Source: Kalmusia sp. IMI 367209 | Taxonomy: Eukaryota > Ascomycota > Dothideomycetes > Pleosporales > Didymosphaeriaceae | Direction: 5' to 3' | DNA: 64,000 nucleotides | Assembly: GCA_027946365.1 (NCBI GenBank) | Contig: JAPEUQ010000004.1 | Coordinates: forward strand, 3,100,001-3,164,000 | Shown here: positions 34,237-46,338 of the stretch, piece by piece | Numbering within the stretch: the stretch's first letter is position 1 | Layout: the number at the start of each line of letters is the position of its first letter | Notes under the pieces: generated by a model | What the model was told of the DNA's origin: nothing | Database searches by the model: none | What the model saw: the letters and a program-made list of their open reading frames with translations, nothing else | Made by a program: the position numbers and the translations under genes

Positions 34237-36389
34237 TCACTTATGCGTACGAGGTCGCTTCATAGGGCGGATGACCGGTATCTCGTCCTCATGGTTGCGC
34301 TTTTTATCTTGCTCAAGTGACCGTGAGGGCGCGATGTATGTAGGCGAGTCGATTTGCACTGCCTGATCGTCAACAGGAACAGAGATATCGTCAACAGACT
34401 GATCTGCCTGGTTGTGCACATAATGCTCGAGGTTCGGATCAATGTTCGGATCTACAAAGTCAAGCACAGTCTGCTGGCTAACCTCAGGCGCGTCTTGGTA
34501 CAAGGTAAAAGCCTCCCGCTGGTTAGCGGCGAAGCTTTCCGCATTCATCCCATTGAAATAGAGGTGGTCACCCCAGGAACCGTACGCATGCTGACTGCGT
34601 TGAAAAATAGGACTCAGAGGAACGTTAAATTCATCCCACTGAGAACCTGCATCAAATATGGGCTGAAGATCCCACACCGATTCAGTGCTGGCGGGCTGTG
34701 GGGTACTGGAAGATCTGGCAGGATACGCAATATCGCTTTGCGGCCACAGAGGTCCGAAAGGTGGAGTAGACTCTGCCACTCGATAATCGACGATTGACTT
34801 GCACTCATCAACGGACCTGGTTTGGTAGGAACTCGTCAGTCTAGAAGATGTAGCTGCTGCTTCTATTTGGGAAATTAGCATAAAGTTATAGCATCTAGCA
34901 AGATCTGACTTACCTTCCACAATCATTTTTGACTTACTGTCATTTTTCTTGCTGGTCTTCTTCTTACGGGTAGTTTTTCTCTGGCTAGGGTCCCGTTCAT
35001 TCTTGGTCATATTGCTATGACCTTCCCCTGCAATCTCTTCGTTGCTGTTTTGTGAGGTCCTCTCATTCTTGTCTTGCTCCTTAGCCATAGCTGCCATTGC
35101 CTTGCCGTTCCTGAGATGAACAATGCGTCGATCATTTGCTTCACGATTGGATTTTGCGCTCTTTTCCTTGGCACCAGGCGTTAGAATGGTAATAATGTTG
35201 GACTCATATTTCATCATCTTATCGCAGCGGCTCTTGTAGTAGCGAAATGTATCGACAAGAGCATTCAATCGTTTCTCGAACGTGAGTTTACTCTCCTTTT
35301 CGGCCTTGTTCAAGACTTCAGGGTCAAAGTTCTTGAGCCATGAAACACCCTGCTTGTGGATCTTTATGGCTGTCTCCTAGTCATGAGTTAGTTGGAATAC
35401 TGAGTGAGTGATGGAGAGATAACCACTTACAACAATGTCCCAACAGACGACTTCAATCTTTTGCAAGCCGTAAAACTCTCCCGGTAGAAGACGGCGTCCC
35501 TCTGCCGTTGTTGTTCTAGTCCAACGTTTCTCCAGTACTGAGCCCCCTGCTTTGTCCTTGATACCTTCAACGTTCAAGAAAGCGGCAACGAGCTTCTTTA
35601 CCCAAGCCTGCTTCTGTTCGGGTGTCTCCGGGATTGAAGTGTCGTTCGGCGGGCACCGCCAGGCTGGGCCTGGGTTGCTCTCTACAGCTGACCTAGCATC
35701 TGCATAGAAAAGATCGACTTCTGGGAGCTTGGCTGTTTGTGATTCAGCGACATCCTCGCGGCTATGACTGCCTTCGTGCTCTGTCACAGCAGTCTCGAGG
35801 AAGTTGAGTGCACCTCCCGCTGGCGCCACAAGGTTGCCACGAGTGGGACTTTCAGGCAAGGATCTCTCTTGAGGCTCTCGTGTGGCAGAAGTGAGTTCGC
35901 TCACGAGGGCAGAGCATTCACCAGTCGGAACAAAGGCTGCTCCAAGGGGTGCTACGTGGTTATGGGCGTGCTGTGTCGGGTCCCGGTAGAAGCTCTGCGC
36001 CTTCGTCCAGTCCCTGTTGTGTTTAGCTTATGCAGGTAAAAGAATGTATATATGACTTACGCTTGGGCACCGACGTGCTTCACGGCAGCCTCATACCCGG
36101 GGCCGCTATTGTGTAGTTTCACTTCAGGCGTTTGTGAAGAACTGTGAAACCTACTGCCCGTGACTTGAGATGCTCGAGTCCGTCGGGATCGTGGAGTCGG
36201 TAGCACAGGCTTTTCATGAGCCAGATCGCAGCCAGATGGAGAGGAGTTCGGAGTGATTGGATTGGCGTCGGACAGGAGCACAGGAGAAGCAGCCAAATCG
36301 AATGCCGAAGGCTGTCGCGAGCCATTTGGAAGAGGTGATGGTGCCGGCGGGTGGTCAGAGGCACGACCGGGCTGGGGGCAGCGGTCCAT
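34237..36389 (-). CDS. Hypothetical protein, CW[DN][IL]-domain family member 2
   Basis: Four exons: 36061..36389, 35431..36013, 34914..35376 and 34237..34862; introns 36014..36060, 35377..35430 and 34863..34913, in phase; 666 residues. The last intron is 51 bases without an in-frame stop, so its retention would keep the frame. After a Ser/Pro-rich first 110 residues comes the shared domain: AWRCPPNDTSIPET, WVKKLVAAF, IEVVCWDIV at the end of exon 2, then ETAIKIHKQGV, LTFEKR and RYYKSRCDKMM. A lysine-rich stretch (RKTTRKKKTSKK) and a basic C-terminus (KRPRTHK) would serve as nuclear localisation signals, and the C-terminal half is rich in Gln, Asp and Pro, as in transactivation regions. No DNA-binding fold is recognised. 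A nuclear role is inferred, not shown. Confidence 0.68.
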
Positions 36390-38729
36390 TGCTTATTTCG
36401 CTCGATTGCAGTTTAGGAGTGTTCGGAAGGCTAGATCGGAGCAAGAAAGTAAGGAAGCTAAAAAGGTATGTAAGCAGTTGAGTTGAAGTTTCGGCAAGTA
36501 TTGGAGTAGTTTCTGATGGGAAGAGTTGAGTATAACGGCTATCTCGGGGTTTATGAGGAATAGCGCGAAGCTCGAAAGGCATGGAAATTACGCCAAGAAG
36601 TTCGCCGTAAGCCTCTGCTCTGGCGCAGTCTTTCTAGTTCCTGCTTCTGTTTACCTGTTTGTGGAGGAGTACGCTTGACCATGGCGCATAGGAGCTGGTC
36701 TGCTCTGGTACAATCCATTCGACCGACCACGTGTACTGCTCCTGTACGGCGTGCTCCTCATTTATCAATTTGACATGTGACATAATACACAGGATCATAC
36801 CTGAAACCTTTCTGTGGTGCTCTAGTTTATTGTTGATACTGTGGCTCGCCAGCTAGTACCGTCGCGTTCCTGCGTCGTACCTCTCCGCGTTCAACACACT
36901 TTAGCGAGAAGTCATGAGAGCAGTAATGAGATTAAGGGACAAGATGACTGCTGTAGGAGTCAGCATCGCCATTCCCAAGCACTCAACACGTCCGAGCTAG
37001 TGCTCGTGCCATCTGTGTACCCAGAGCGACAAGCGCCGACAACAGCTTCCTGCATGACAGATTCCGCGCATCATGAAGGATCGCTGATCGTGATCAGATC
37101 CATCGATGTGCCACTGCGCATATATCAACGCTAGACGAAATCTGATGAGATACATGCAAGTCGCTATGCTATGCCTCGTAGCCCCATGATCTACGCGCCG
37201 CTGATAGGATGGAAGAGTGAAGTCGCCAGAAGAATACAGCGTCAACACAGAGTCTCCTGTATAGCTCATAGCAGCTGTTTGACTTTGCGGACAACAATTT
37301 GATGAGTACAGGATGGAATGCATCCTCATAGATGGAGAAGAACAATGTAGGCTGAGGCTTGTCGTCCAAGGAAGCTTCCCACACTAGCGGAGTACGGTAG
37401 TCTCACGTCCGCTAGCCAAAATCGATGATAGCGTGAACTTCTTCTGACGACGCCTCCGAGTGTTTGTTCTCATATATTAGCCGTCCTGCCCGTATCGAAC
37501 TTGTTCCGCGAAAGAGTATGAGAATATGAGCCAGTTCTGCGGAGGTGCTGTTGTACCAGAAAAGCCTCTTCGGCATACAAAGCGGAAAAGTGGTAGTTTG
37601 CGAATGGTGATTGGTGCAATAGGATGCCCACCATTCTGTAGCAGTGCGAAACAAAACGTACCAGGGATAGTATTGTCAGTGTGGGTTTGGACATACAAAG
37701 GCGTCGAATTGATGGCTGACGAAGTACCCGAAGAAATCAGAAGCTGAACGCACCATATGCTCCGTACTACGATCAATCACAACGAATATGCGTCCCATCG
37801 CATCAAACGCGACATTAAGTAAGAGCACATCGATGAAACGTGAGCCCTAAGAGCGATCCGGTAAACCTAGCTACGATTCAAAGTCGCAAAGGGTAAAACA
37901 ATCCGGAGTGCGTGATCCAGGGTGCTTGGTCTGTGATCAAACTGGCATTCATAAGTCTTTGTCGGTTTGCGTTTACGAAAGTCATATGCATGCCCGATGA
38001 ACTGCGAAGAGGCTGCGGACTGATTAGCGAGAATGCGAAATTAAATCGTGAAACCACGTACTATGAAGCGAATGCAAAGTAACATGCTCCAAAGTACTCA
38101 ATCTGGAGTACCTTTGTCTTTGATTCTTAATCCGCGCAAAAGCTGCGACTCTCCCATGACGCCAAGTTCAAGGAGATCTGTTACTTCATGCGTAAGGGTG
38201 CTCCTACTTGACCACGAAGGAACAAAAGAGCCGAAATTTTGTTTATTCTCATATAAGGTCATTCTTAAATTGACAACTATCAGTCTGCACGCCAGACACG
38301 CGACGCTGTGTAAGACGAGACTATCATTACGAAGCAGACCAGTCAGCGATTCTCTTAATACCTGTTTCCCCCGCCTTTTATCAATCCCAGTCAGACAGTA
38401 CGTTCGAAATAGGCGACTTTCGCGGATGGGGTGGAGCATGTGATAGCTCTTCTTCTGTACTGTCGACGTGATAATCAATTATTTAAAGGAAAAGAGCCCG
38501 GACCGCCTACACTTCGCCGCACTCGAGGTTCTTTCGTGGGTGGCGGTATTGCAAACATCATCTCCGACCACATTCTTAGCTTCTTGGTTACCGCTTTGAC
38601 TCGTACTGTCAACATCCATCGCAATAGCATCTGACCCTCTGGGAATGTCTGTCCTCGGGCGTCTGTCTTCATTTATCAATTTCATCGATCATATCTTATT
38701 CCCGAGAACAACTGACCGTCTCCATCAGA
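36390..38729. other. Long spacer, no gene seen
   Basis: About 2.3 kb without a supported gene. Frames of 60-130 codons occur on both strands but lack motifs, consistent splicing or coding-like composition. May hold decayed sequence; no repeats recognised. Confidence 0.45.
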
Positions 38730-39998
38730 CTAATGCTGAGAAGCACCCCCATCAACACCCCCGTCGTTATCATCTTCGAGTGCATCAACCGGCATAACCT
38801 TATTAATTGGGGTGAACTGACTTGGTAGATAAGCTCTCGATTGCCGAGCCTTGGGGGTAGGACCAGAGCCCCGGAAACTCTGGCCATGCTCTGGTGCAGG
38901 CTGTGGTCGTCCCACTATTCCGATGTTCGCACCAGGTTCCGGGCGGCTGCTCTGGTGTGCACTTCTTGAAGGTGGATCGTTACTTGCCGGGGCGCTAGCA
39001 AACAAGGCAGTACTCCCACCCTTCATACCACCCTGTGCCTGAACCTTGGATTTGGCTTTTGTGTTCTTGGGGATATTACGGCATCCCATAGCATGAACGC
39101 CGGTAAGTGGACTAAATGGGCTCGCTGCCGGTGTCGGAACATGGTTGCCAGGTTGAGGACGAGGCGTACGCGACATGACTGGCTGTGCTGTAGACTGTGG
39201 TGGAACAGCAGGCATATTACGCTGATGCAGACCAGTCATTGGGCTCTGGGTCCGTGATGACATAGGTGAGAATGGAGTAAAGAGAGGATTGTCCGCACCC
39301 ATCCTGCTAGCCCCCTGCCCGTATTGTTCCTCTTGAGTTCGTCCGGCGGCTGGGTCATACTCTATCGCAGCCTCATGCGGGACGCCTACCACATACAACG
39401 GTATTCGTGCCCCATTCATATCTTGAAGCAGAGATTCAATGGACTTGAAGACTCTACCGCGAGAACTCGTCCCGTTCCGTGTATCCTGCCGGGAAGCTCC
39501 CTGAGCTTTGTCCCTCGTGCTAGCCGTGGTACCTTTGGGGATATTCAGAGATGCAGTTTGTGTCGGGCGCGCAATACGTTTTCGAACTTGATTTTTTTGC
39601 CGCAGAGCAGGCAGTGCTCCGGGCAGGCCGTGAGTGCTGCTACCTTCTGCACTCTCCTCTCCATCCGGATAGCGAGGTCCCTGATGACTACCGGTTGAAG
39701 CATTCTCAAAAGAGGCATGATGCGCACTTGTAGCTAGAGGCTGCGTATTTCCCGTAGGCTGAGGCTCCTGCAGCTGCTGAACTGGGGGGCCGCGTAGCTG
39801 ACCACTCAGACGCATAGCGCGGAGTGCTTCAAGCTTAGCAGCAAACGGCGCATTCGAGGTGGGAGGAATCATAGCAGGGAGCTGCGGAGGCGCTTGAACG
39901 GGAAGCTCTCCTCGAGGCAGTGGAAGAGGCGTTTTCGAAGGACGGGCACTAGGTGTGCTTTCATTGTCGCGCAGATCGCCGCGTGAAGAGTCTTCCAT
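38730..39998 (-). CDS. Hypothetical proline/glutamine/serine-rich protein
   Basis: Single frame of 422 residues from ATG 39998. The frame is open a little further upstream without an ATG, and a GTACGA..GCAG pair there fits an intron in the 5' untranslated region. The protein is low-complexity throughout, rich in Pro, Ser, Gln, Gly and Ala. One short ordered patch is seen in the middle: SIESLLQDMNGARIPLYVVGV, a helix then a strand. Basic patches (QVRKRIARP, IPKNTKAKSK) could be nuclear signals. It lacks the CW[DN][IL] domain of its neighbours. The long uninterrupted frame favours a real gene, but nothing points to function. Confidence 0.55.
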   Translation of the reverse strand: MEDSSRGDLRDNESTPSARPSKTPLPLPRGELPVQAPPQLPAMIPPTSNAPFAAKLEALRAMRLSGQLRGPPVQQLQEPQPTGNTQPLATSAHHASFENASTGSHQGPRYPDGEESAEGSSTHGLPGALPALRQKNQVRKRIARPTQTASLNIPKGTTASTRDKAQGASRQDTRNGTSSRGRVFKSIESLLQDMNGARIPLYVVGVPHEAAIEYDPAAGRTQEEQYGQGASRMGADNPLFTPFSPMSSRTQSPMTGLHQRNMPAVPPQSTAQPVMSRTPRPQPGNHVPTPAASPFSPLTGVHAMGCRNIPKNTKAKSKVQAQGGMKGGSTALFASAPASNDPPSRSAHQSSRPEPGANIGIVGRPQPAPEHGQSFRGSGPTPKARQSRAYLPSQFTPINKVMPVDALEDDNDGGVDGGASQH

Positions 39999-40869
39999 GT
40001 TTGGGAGGAGAGACTGTTCACTGCGAGAGTTGTTAGCTGCGTGCAAGGAGGGCGTGGGGGATGCAAGTCGTACCTTCGCGAATGTCTGTGGTCAAGTTGG
40101 AATCGAGTTTCTGGTCACAGAATGGAGAGAGGAGCCGGCCGTATATACTGCTTCGCTTAATCCAGCCGGCAATCTAGCTACATATGTCCATGTGATACTC
40201 TCAGTGTGAAAGACAATATTGCTCTTCTGTGAAATTCTTAGACGAGAAGTATTGTCAAGCGTGTATGCGTACTAATCTACCTCCTCGCTTCCAGAGCTGC
40301 ACGTCATCCCCTAAAGTAATTTATACGAAGACTCGATCATGCCAATGTATCGAATTTCATATTTGTTCCTGATTCTCGAGGCGATCACTGGAACAAGTAG
40401 TAAAGAGGAATCGACCTTGCGCAGGTCGGGGAGAGGGTTTGTGTGCTCTTGATCACAGTTTACTTTCGCTCTATACAAACCATACCCAGCGCAATCTTGA
40501 TTTTGAAGAGGTTAAGCGCTTGAATTTGTTATGGAGAAGACGTAGCAAATGATTCTAGAGTGAAATGTCTGTGATTTCCATTGTATTCGTCGCGGCCTTT
40601 GTTGAACCCACTGCATCGAGCCCTGATCTAACCAATCCCGAACCTCTCTAGGCTACCAAAATCTAATCCCAAGTCATGCTATACCATGCGCCGACAGATA
40701 GTCTTCTCTTACCCTAGCCGTAAGAAGCAAGAGCTCTGCCAACGTCCTAAACATGTAAAACTCAAGGCCGGGTCTAGCGTCACTCTCCCCACACTTCTTG
40801 AAAGCAGTTATCATAATGCGCGAGCAGGTGCGACAGAAGAAAAAGACTCCCTACAACGCGTGATAACAT
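39999..40869. other. Intergenic, no gene seen
   Basis: About 870 bases; the left part is the 5' flank of the minus-strand gene, with a probable 5' untranslated exon near 40070-40160. Nothing else recognised. Confidence 0.45.
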
Positions 40870-41984
40870 TCACAAGTCATCTTCGTAGTCCCCATCAGCG
40901 TCCTCGGAAGAGAAATGCTCAAAAGAGTCCTCTACCACCTCCTCACCACCGTTGTCGTCTTCGAAAGCCTCAAAGACACGCTTGCGGCTATTCAGAGTGC
41001 TTTGGCATGGGATATTAGAAGTAGAGGCGGCATTCCCACGGCCAAGAGTCTGCGCAGCGGAGCGCGTACGACCTCTGCGACTAGAAGCGATCGCGACGGG
41101 ATTGGCATCCTCATCGCCGGAGTCGCGGTCTGCAGTGCGCGTTTGCTCTGCGCCTGTCCACAATCAGCAAACGATACAAACAGTCGGGGTTTTGTGCATA
41201 CGTACCACCCGCCTTCTTCCGCTCTACCTCAATGGCCTGACCCAACTTGTAGAATCGGGCCCGCTTCCTGCCTTGCTTCTGGTTCGCGTGCGCCGAGTCG
41301 AGTGCGTCGTTGGGCGCTGCAACCGTGTGCTGGAGCGTGTCGCCCTTCATGAGCGGGACGAGTCGGGTCTTGAACAAGCGCAAGAGATCGCATATGGCCT
41401 CTATGCGCTCCCTGAATGTGAAGTTCCGCGTCTTGTTGATGATCTTGAGGAACTTCTGGTCATATATGCTGAGAATTTGCGGACCTTCGGTGTGCAAGCG
41501 GAACGTCAGCAGCTGGGGAAAGAGTTAGTCGGAATCTTATGCGGCATAGGTGAGATGCACTTACCATAATGTCCCAGCACACCTTCTCCATCTGCTCACG
41601 CTTGTAGTATGTTCCGCCTGATATACGGTGCGTGAAGGCTTTGCTGTCTTTATCTAGGCACTCGCTGTTATCAAGCATTGCATGGAGGAGAGCCTGAACG
41701 ACATTGCGCTTCTCCTGCTCAGTCTGAGGCAGGGTAGTGTCGTTCTGTGGCGGCATCCAAGCGTGAGCCAGGTTGGAGATATCGGCGGAACAGTACACCC
41801 AGGCTTCATGAGGGTTGCTGAAAGCCAGGTCGACGTCTAAATCGGCCCATACTTCCATCCTACGAACCACGCTACGAGGGCGGGATCCTGCTACGCGTGC
41901 CCCCATGGGAGACTCCAAACGTGAATTATCCTTCACTCGCGTGGCAGGAAGCTTCTTGCCGGGCTGGCCACGACCTCGCTTCAT
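40870..41984 (-). CDS. Hypothetical protein, CW[DN][IL]-domain family member 3
   Basis: Three exons: 41565..41984, 41206..41512 and 40870..41153; introns 41513..41564 and 41154..41205; 336 residues. ATG 41984 is the first ATG in frame (MKRGRGQPGKK, a basic, AT-hook-like start). The shared domain follows: LAHAWMPPQNDTTLPQT, NVVQALLHAM, MEKVCWDIM closing exon 1, then LLTFRLHTEGPQIL, FTFRERIEAICDLLRLFKTRLVPLM. The intron directly behind CWDI(M/V) has the same position and phase (0) as in the gene at 34237, which argues for common descent. The C-terminus is short: an arginine-rich patch (SSRRGRTRS) and a very acidic end (SSEDADGDYEDDL). It is about half the length of its relative because the long Gln/Pro tail is missing. 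Function unknown; nuclear placement inferred from the basic patches. Confidence 0.68.
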
Positions 41985-42571
41985 TACCTTCGTTGGCTCG
42001 TCAGTTGGCACACGTGGTGCTTCGAATAGATCAGCTTTTTAGGAGATCCCGTTGGCGCCTATGTGTCAATAGTCTAACAGAAATATATAGGGAAGTACTT
42101 GAAAGTAGCTTCTAGGAGCGGCCGCTGCGTGGTTAGAGTAGCTACCTCGAGGAAGGGACGCGTCGAGAGGCCTGGAAGGTATGTCCAACAAATCCTAAAG
42201 CGTACTCGATACTTTTTAGGTGGTGAGATAGGCTGATTGCAATCCATTTCAAAGGTCGAACAGCCCTTCACCACAGCGACCAAAGTCTTGGCACTTCTAG
42301 AACCAGCCGCTGTCAAGACCAAAACAAGCTCCTGCCGAACTTCCATAGCAACCCTGTTGTTCCCTGAAAGGCTCTACGCTGATCGACTCGCACCAAGCTG
42401 GTCAAGGTCACGAAATCACTTGGCTGTATCAACCTTGGCGGTTAGTTCGTCAACGGCTATTTCCAACGTGCTACAGAGCTGCTTTTCCAGATTGTGCTAA
42501 CCGACATAGACCAGAAAATCCCATTGAAGCCGCCCTCCTTCTTCGCTGATATACACCGTAACGCTTTCAAC
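41985..42571. other. Divergent intergenic region
   Basis: About 590 bases between a minus-strand and a plus-strand gene; must contain both promoters. The minus frame is open to about 42041 without an ATG, so a 5' exon cannot be excluded. No sites recognised. Confidence 0.4.
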
Positions 42572-43845
42572 ATGCTTCTCCTTGTTATCGTTGGCATAAA
42601 TGGGCGCCGAGGCACCTCTGTCGCCAACGCCTTCCTGGAAAACAAGCAATTTCGCATCCGTGGTCTGACCAGCTCGCCAGGTTGCTCCGCCAGCAGAAAT
42701 TGGAGAACGCTTGGGGTCGAGATCCGCGAGGAGACTTTTGTCGACGAGAACAGCGTGCGCGAAAACTTCTTCGGAGCTGCCATTATATTCGCATCGACCA
42801 ACTATGACAAGTACTTCAAGGACCGCGGAGCGAAGCTAGCGTGTTCCTTATGCCCCAATATGGACCTGCATAGCTTCGCCGCGGCCCATGAGGTCAATAC
42901 GGGAAAGACGATTATCAGCGCAGCAGCTAATACACCTGGACTAGGACGCTTCGTGCTGGCGACACTCCCTACCCTTCCACCGAATGCAAATTTCGCGACG
43001 GAGAAAGGCGAGTGGCAGTACCGCGCCCAAGCCGAACTTGTCAAGTATCTGACTTCTGACCATGATACGCTAAACAAAAAGACGACTCTTGTGAAGCCCG
43101 CTTTCCGGATGGAGGATTTTCTGAAGACACTGCGAATGGTTCGTTATGAGTTTCTTCCAAGACAATATATCTAGACTGATATCGATCGTAGAAGGACGAT
43201 GGGACCTTGTCGTGTGGACTCTCCGCGTCGGGTTACATTCGACTGCCCTGGATCAACATGAATGCCGATTTTGGTAAGAGTCCTGGTATTAGGTCTGCTT
43301 AATGTTCCTGACCTAGTGTAGGTTCGCTGGTACACCTCCTCGCGGTAAAAAGTCCACCAGGCACTACCATCGCAGCGTTCTCGGAGAGTATAGCTGCACG
43401 CGACGTGTGCGAGCACATCTCCAAGATTTCCGGCATCATGTGCCAGTTCCGAAAATACAGCTTGGATGACATGGATGATTTGGGCGGGCACATTGTGACT
43501 GATTTGTTACCCATTCACCCCCGGGATACATACTACGAGTCGAACATAATCCCTCCTTCCCACCTTGCCGAGCATCTCAAGCAAGATGTTCCGATGACGT
43601 CGTTCGAAGAGTACCTGAAAGGCGTGCTCCCCGACCGCATCAAAGCCCTGAAGCAGGCAGCAATTGACGGAGAAATGGATCCCGCCGCAATCAAAATCAG
43701 GCAGGAAGCTGATGAAGAAGAATACGAGGACTTGCGACAGGTTGAGAGGCAGGAGGTCGCTGGGGGCTCTCAAGAGGATGTATTCATGGGCTATCCATGG
43801 TCGTACGAGAGTATGAAAGAGATGTATCGGGATATGAGCATCTAG
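42572..43845 (+). CDS. NmrA-like family protein (NAD(P)-binding Rossmann fold)
   Basis: Three exons: 42572..43138, 43192..43273 and 43322..43845; introns of 53 and 48 bases; 390 residues. The start MLLLVIVGINGRRGTSVANAFL is a Rossmann strand with a GxxGxxG loop; FRIRGLTSSPGCSASRNWRTLGVEIREE and VRENFFGAAIIFASTN follow the classic NmrA order (RGLTR..., GVE, FxGa..IF.T). An atypical short-chain dehydrogenase fold without the YxxxK pair is expected. Such proteins sense the NAD(P) redox state or regulate other proteins, as NmrA does with GATA factors; some act as reductases. The C-terminal acidic stretch (EADEEEYEDL) and YPWSYESMKEMYRDM ending are beyond the fold. Partner or substrate is unknown. 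Confidence 0.85.
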
Positions 43846-45323
43846 GAAGCGAGTGGCCCAGCTGGGGCTGACTTCTTGGGCTGTCAGCTATGAGGGCCAT
43901 GTCACATGACAGCTCGTTTCTCATCGTGGACTGAGTGGCTAGGTTGCAGCTCCCAGCTTCTTGCTCTACGGCGGTCATCCAGAAGGACGACGTGTACCGT
44001 ACGCAGAGTGTTGATTTGGCCAAGATTAGAAGCTACGGTCATCTCTTCGGGAAGTTGTGAAAGTAGTATTAGTAGTAGTAGCAGTAGCAGTAACAGCGGA
44101 AATATTATACGAAAATGGCACTCGTGTTCTCAATCGGCTGAGTCTAGTATGGTCGGTGTGAATTTGGCCGCCCTGTAATCTGGTATGGCATATGCTGTTC
44201 TCTCGAGATATGACGTGGAGCATTAGGAGGGGAAGGATGATGGTCGCGCGGTTTGCGACTCCCGTCCTTTGTACAACGTCTGCTTTAAATGCCCGCCGGC
44301 TGATCACATCACGCTACCACTTAGCTTCTTATCACAGTCAAGCCCTTGCCACCACCCATATGACGTGCAGACCAAAGACGGGTTGGCTGTTTCTCAGCAT
44401 TGCATGAATGGAGTCAAAAGTGAACGCCTGGCTGTGATTATGTAACGAACGCGCGGTGATCTGCACTCTGATGTGCCCGAGACATTGTTTACCGCGCCAC
44501 GCCCACCCGTTGCACAGACATGCTGTCACAGCAGTTCCACAAACGGTAGCACAGCGGGGCGAAAGCGCGTTTGCCATGACAATGTGTACTCGGAACGAAG
44601 CGGCACGATGCGGTACTGTCAACCTCAACGGGGCACCCTGCATGGTAACGAAAGACCAGCGTCGAACAAACAAGGCAGCCCTATTTTCGCCCCTTCATGC
44701 AACGCGGTCAACGCCAAATATAGCAGGCCGGTAGATGAACAGCAGCGAAGGCCTTGATCCTGCAGCCATCCGCATCCGCACCCCTGAATCCCGCGTTGGT
44801 TCCCAATCCAGAAGGACCCACAATCACACATCACGTGAGGCCGCACCAAACAACATTCGCGTCCCAGTCAGTCTTCAGCGAGCTGGCGAATCATCCGTCT
44901 TCTCCTCCATCCTTCGTACGTCTTGCATGACCCGGCGCATTAACCCTGGAAACCACCTGCACACCCAAAATAACGGCAATCATGCTTATATGTGGCCTAA
45001 CTGCGACCGCCGAGCCGCCTTCCGTGAACGGTTTTACTTTGCATAGCCCTACGGTGGAAGCGGCGAGATTGAGCAACAGTCGTCCACATTGGGAGCAGGG
45101 TCAGTATCAGGCATTCTAACACAAGATCGTTCCCAATTCTTCATATCATGGTTGAATGCGCCACGAAGATCGGTATAATTAGTTCCGTTGTGGCCCCAAC
45201 TCCGCACCCGTTGCTTTTAGCACTACGCCGCGCTCTCCGGATATTATTCACTCTCCAAGACCGATCAATTCCTCTTATATCGCTGTCCGGAACTAGAACG
45301 TTATCCTTTCTCCACGCAGCACC
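43846..45323. other. Intergenic, no gene seen
   Basis: About 1.5 kb with short frames on both strands, no motif. It contains the small trinucleotide repeat listed separately and, at the right end, the promoter of a secreted-protein gene. Confidence 0.45.
44062..44093. repeat. Imperfect AGT/AGC trinucleotide repeat
   Basis: About ten units of AGT with some AGC and ATT variants, outside any gene. An ordinary microsatellite. Confidence 0.7.
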
Positions 45324-46338
45324 ATGAGACTATTGGCCTTTCTTTCCATGGGGGTGGCATTCGCCACTGCAGCAGGTGAGTATACGCCGTCTGATTGTAG
45401 ATAGAGTATTGAGTAGCTAATGCGACACAGCATCCACCGTCCAGCCGAATTTCGGTTATTCGGAGCTCCTGAAACTTCAGAAGCAATTCTACAACCGTTT
45501 CCTTTATCCGAACAACTTGAAGGAAGCTGAGAGCATCAACTCTACCGTCTTCTCAGAGGATGTACGTTTAGGTTCCGTCGGCTGGCTCCAAAGTGCAGCC
45601 CAATGTGCTCTTCAGATCACATGATTGACCAGTATCTAGGTCCAAGGCCGTGTTTCCGATACCCGTAACTTCGTAGGGCGCGAACTCAACACCGAATACA
45701 TCTTCGGCCTCTTCACGCCTAGCGACGCATTGAGCATTATCGGCCGGCCTGTCGGTCCTTTCGAGATCATACAATTCGCCGCCAATCAGAACATCGCTTC
45801 GGCGACCACGCGCATCAACTTTACCTTCCCATCCTTCGGCAACATTTCCCTACCTGTCACAATAGACACATGGTTCACCTACAACGCCGCCAAGGAGATC
45901 TCCCAGTACGACGCCACCTTTCGTTGGTTCAGCAATCTTGTGCAAGAGCTTCTACATTCCGTCAACCCGGACCTCGTGAAAGCTCAAGCCACCGCTAAAG
46001 ACCTGCTTGCAACCTCCGTCTGCAAAACACACTCCCAGTATTGCACCGGGGCGAACGCTCATTACGACTCCTCTGACGACTGCTACAAGTTTCTGACTGA
46101 GGAGATTCGATTTGGTCAGACGTTTGAGCTTGGCATGAACACGCTCTTATGTCGCAATGTTCACGAGATCATGGTAAAGTTCCGGCCTGACGTGCACTGT
46201 CCTCATATCGGGAAGTCGGGTGGCGGGCAATGCACCGACGATTATACGTACGTGCAAAAGGTGAACGAGGAGTACTATACGAATGCGCCCTGGATTCCTA
46301 GCAATCCAGAACCCCCACAGTACTGCGCGGGTAGTTGA
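45324..46338 (+). CDS. Secreted protein with NTF2-like domain and cysteine-rich C-terminus, function unknown
   Basis: Three exons: 45324..45375, 45431..45561 and 45640..46338; introns of 55 and 78 bases; 293 residues. Exon 1 is almost exactly a signal peptide (MRLLAFLSMGVAFATAA). The middle (FSEDVQGRVSDTRNF to FSNLVQELLHSV) has the helix-then-sheet order of SnoaL/NTF2-like folds. The C-terminal third contains six or more cysteines in a pattern I have seen in other fungal hypotheticals: CKTHSQYC, a conserved CYKFL, LCRNVHEIMVKFRPDVHCPHIG, GGGQCTDDYTY, with a final NAPWIP. Histidines next to the cysteines (HCPHIG) could bind metal. It sits alone; its neighbours are unrelated. An extracellular role is inferred from the signal peptide. 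Confidence 0.75.
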
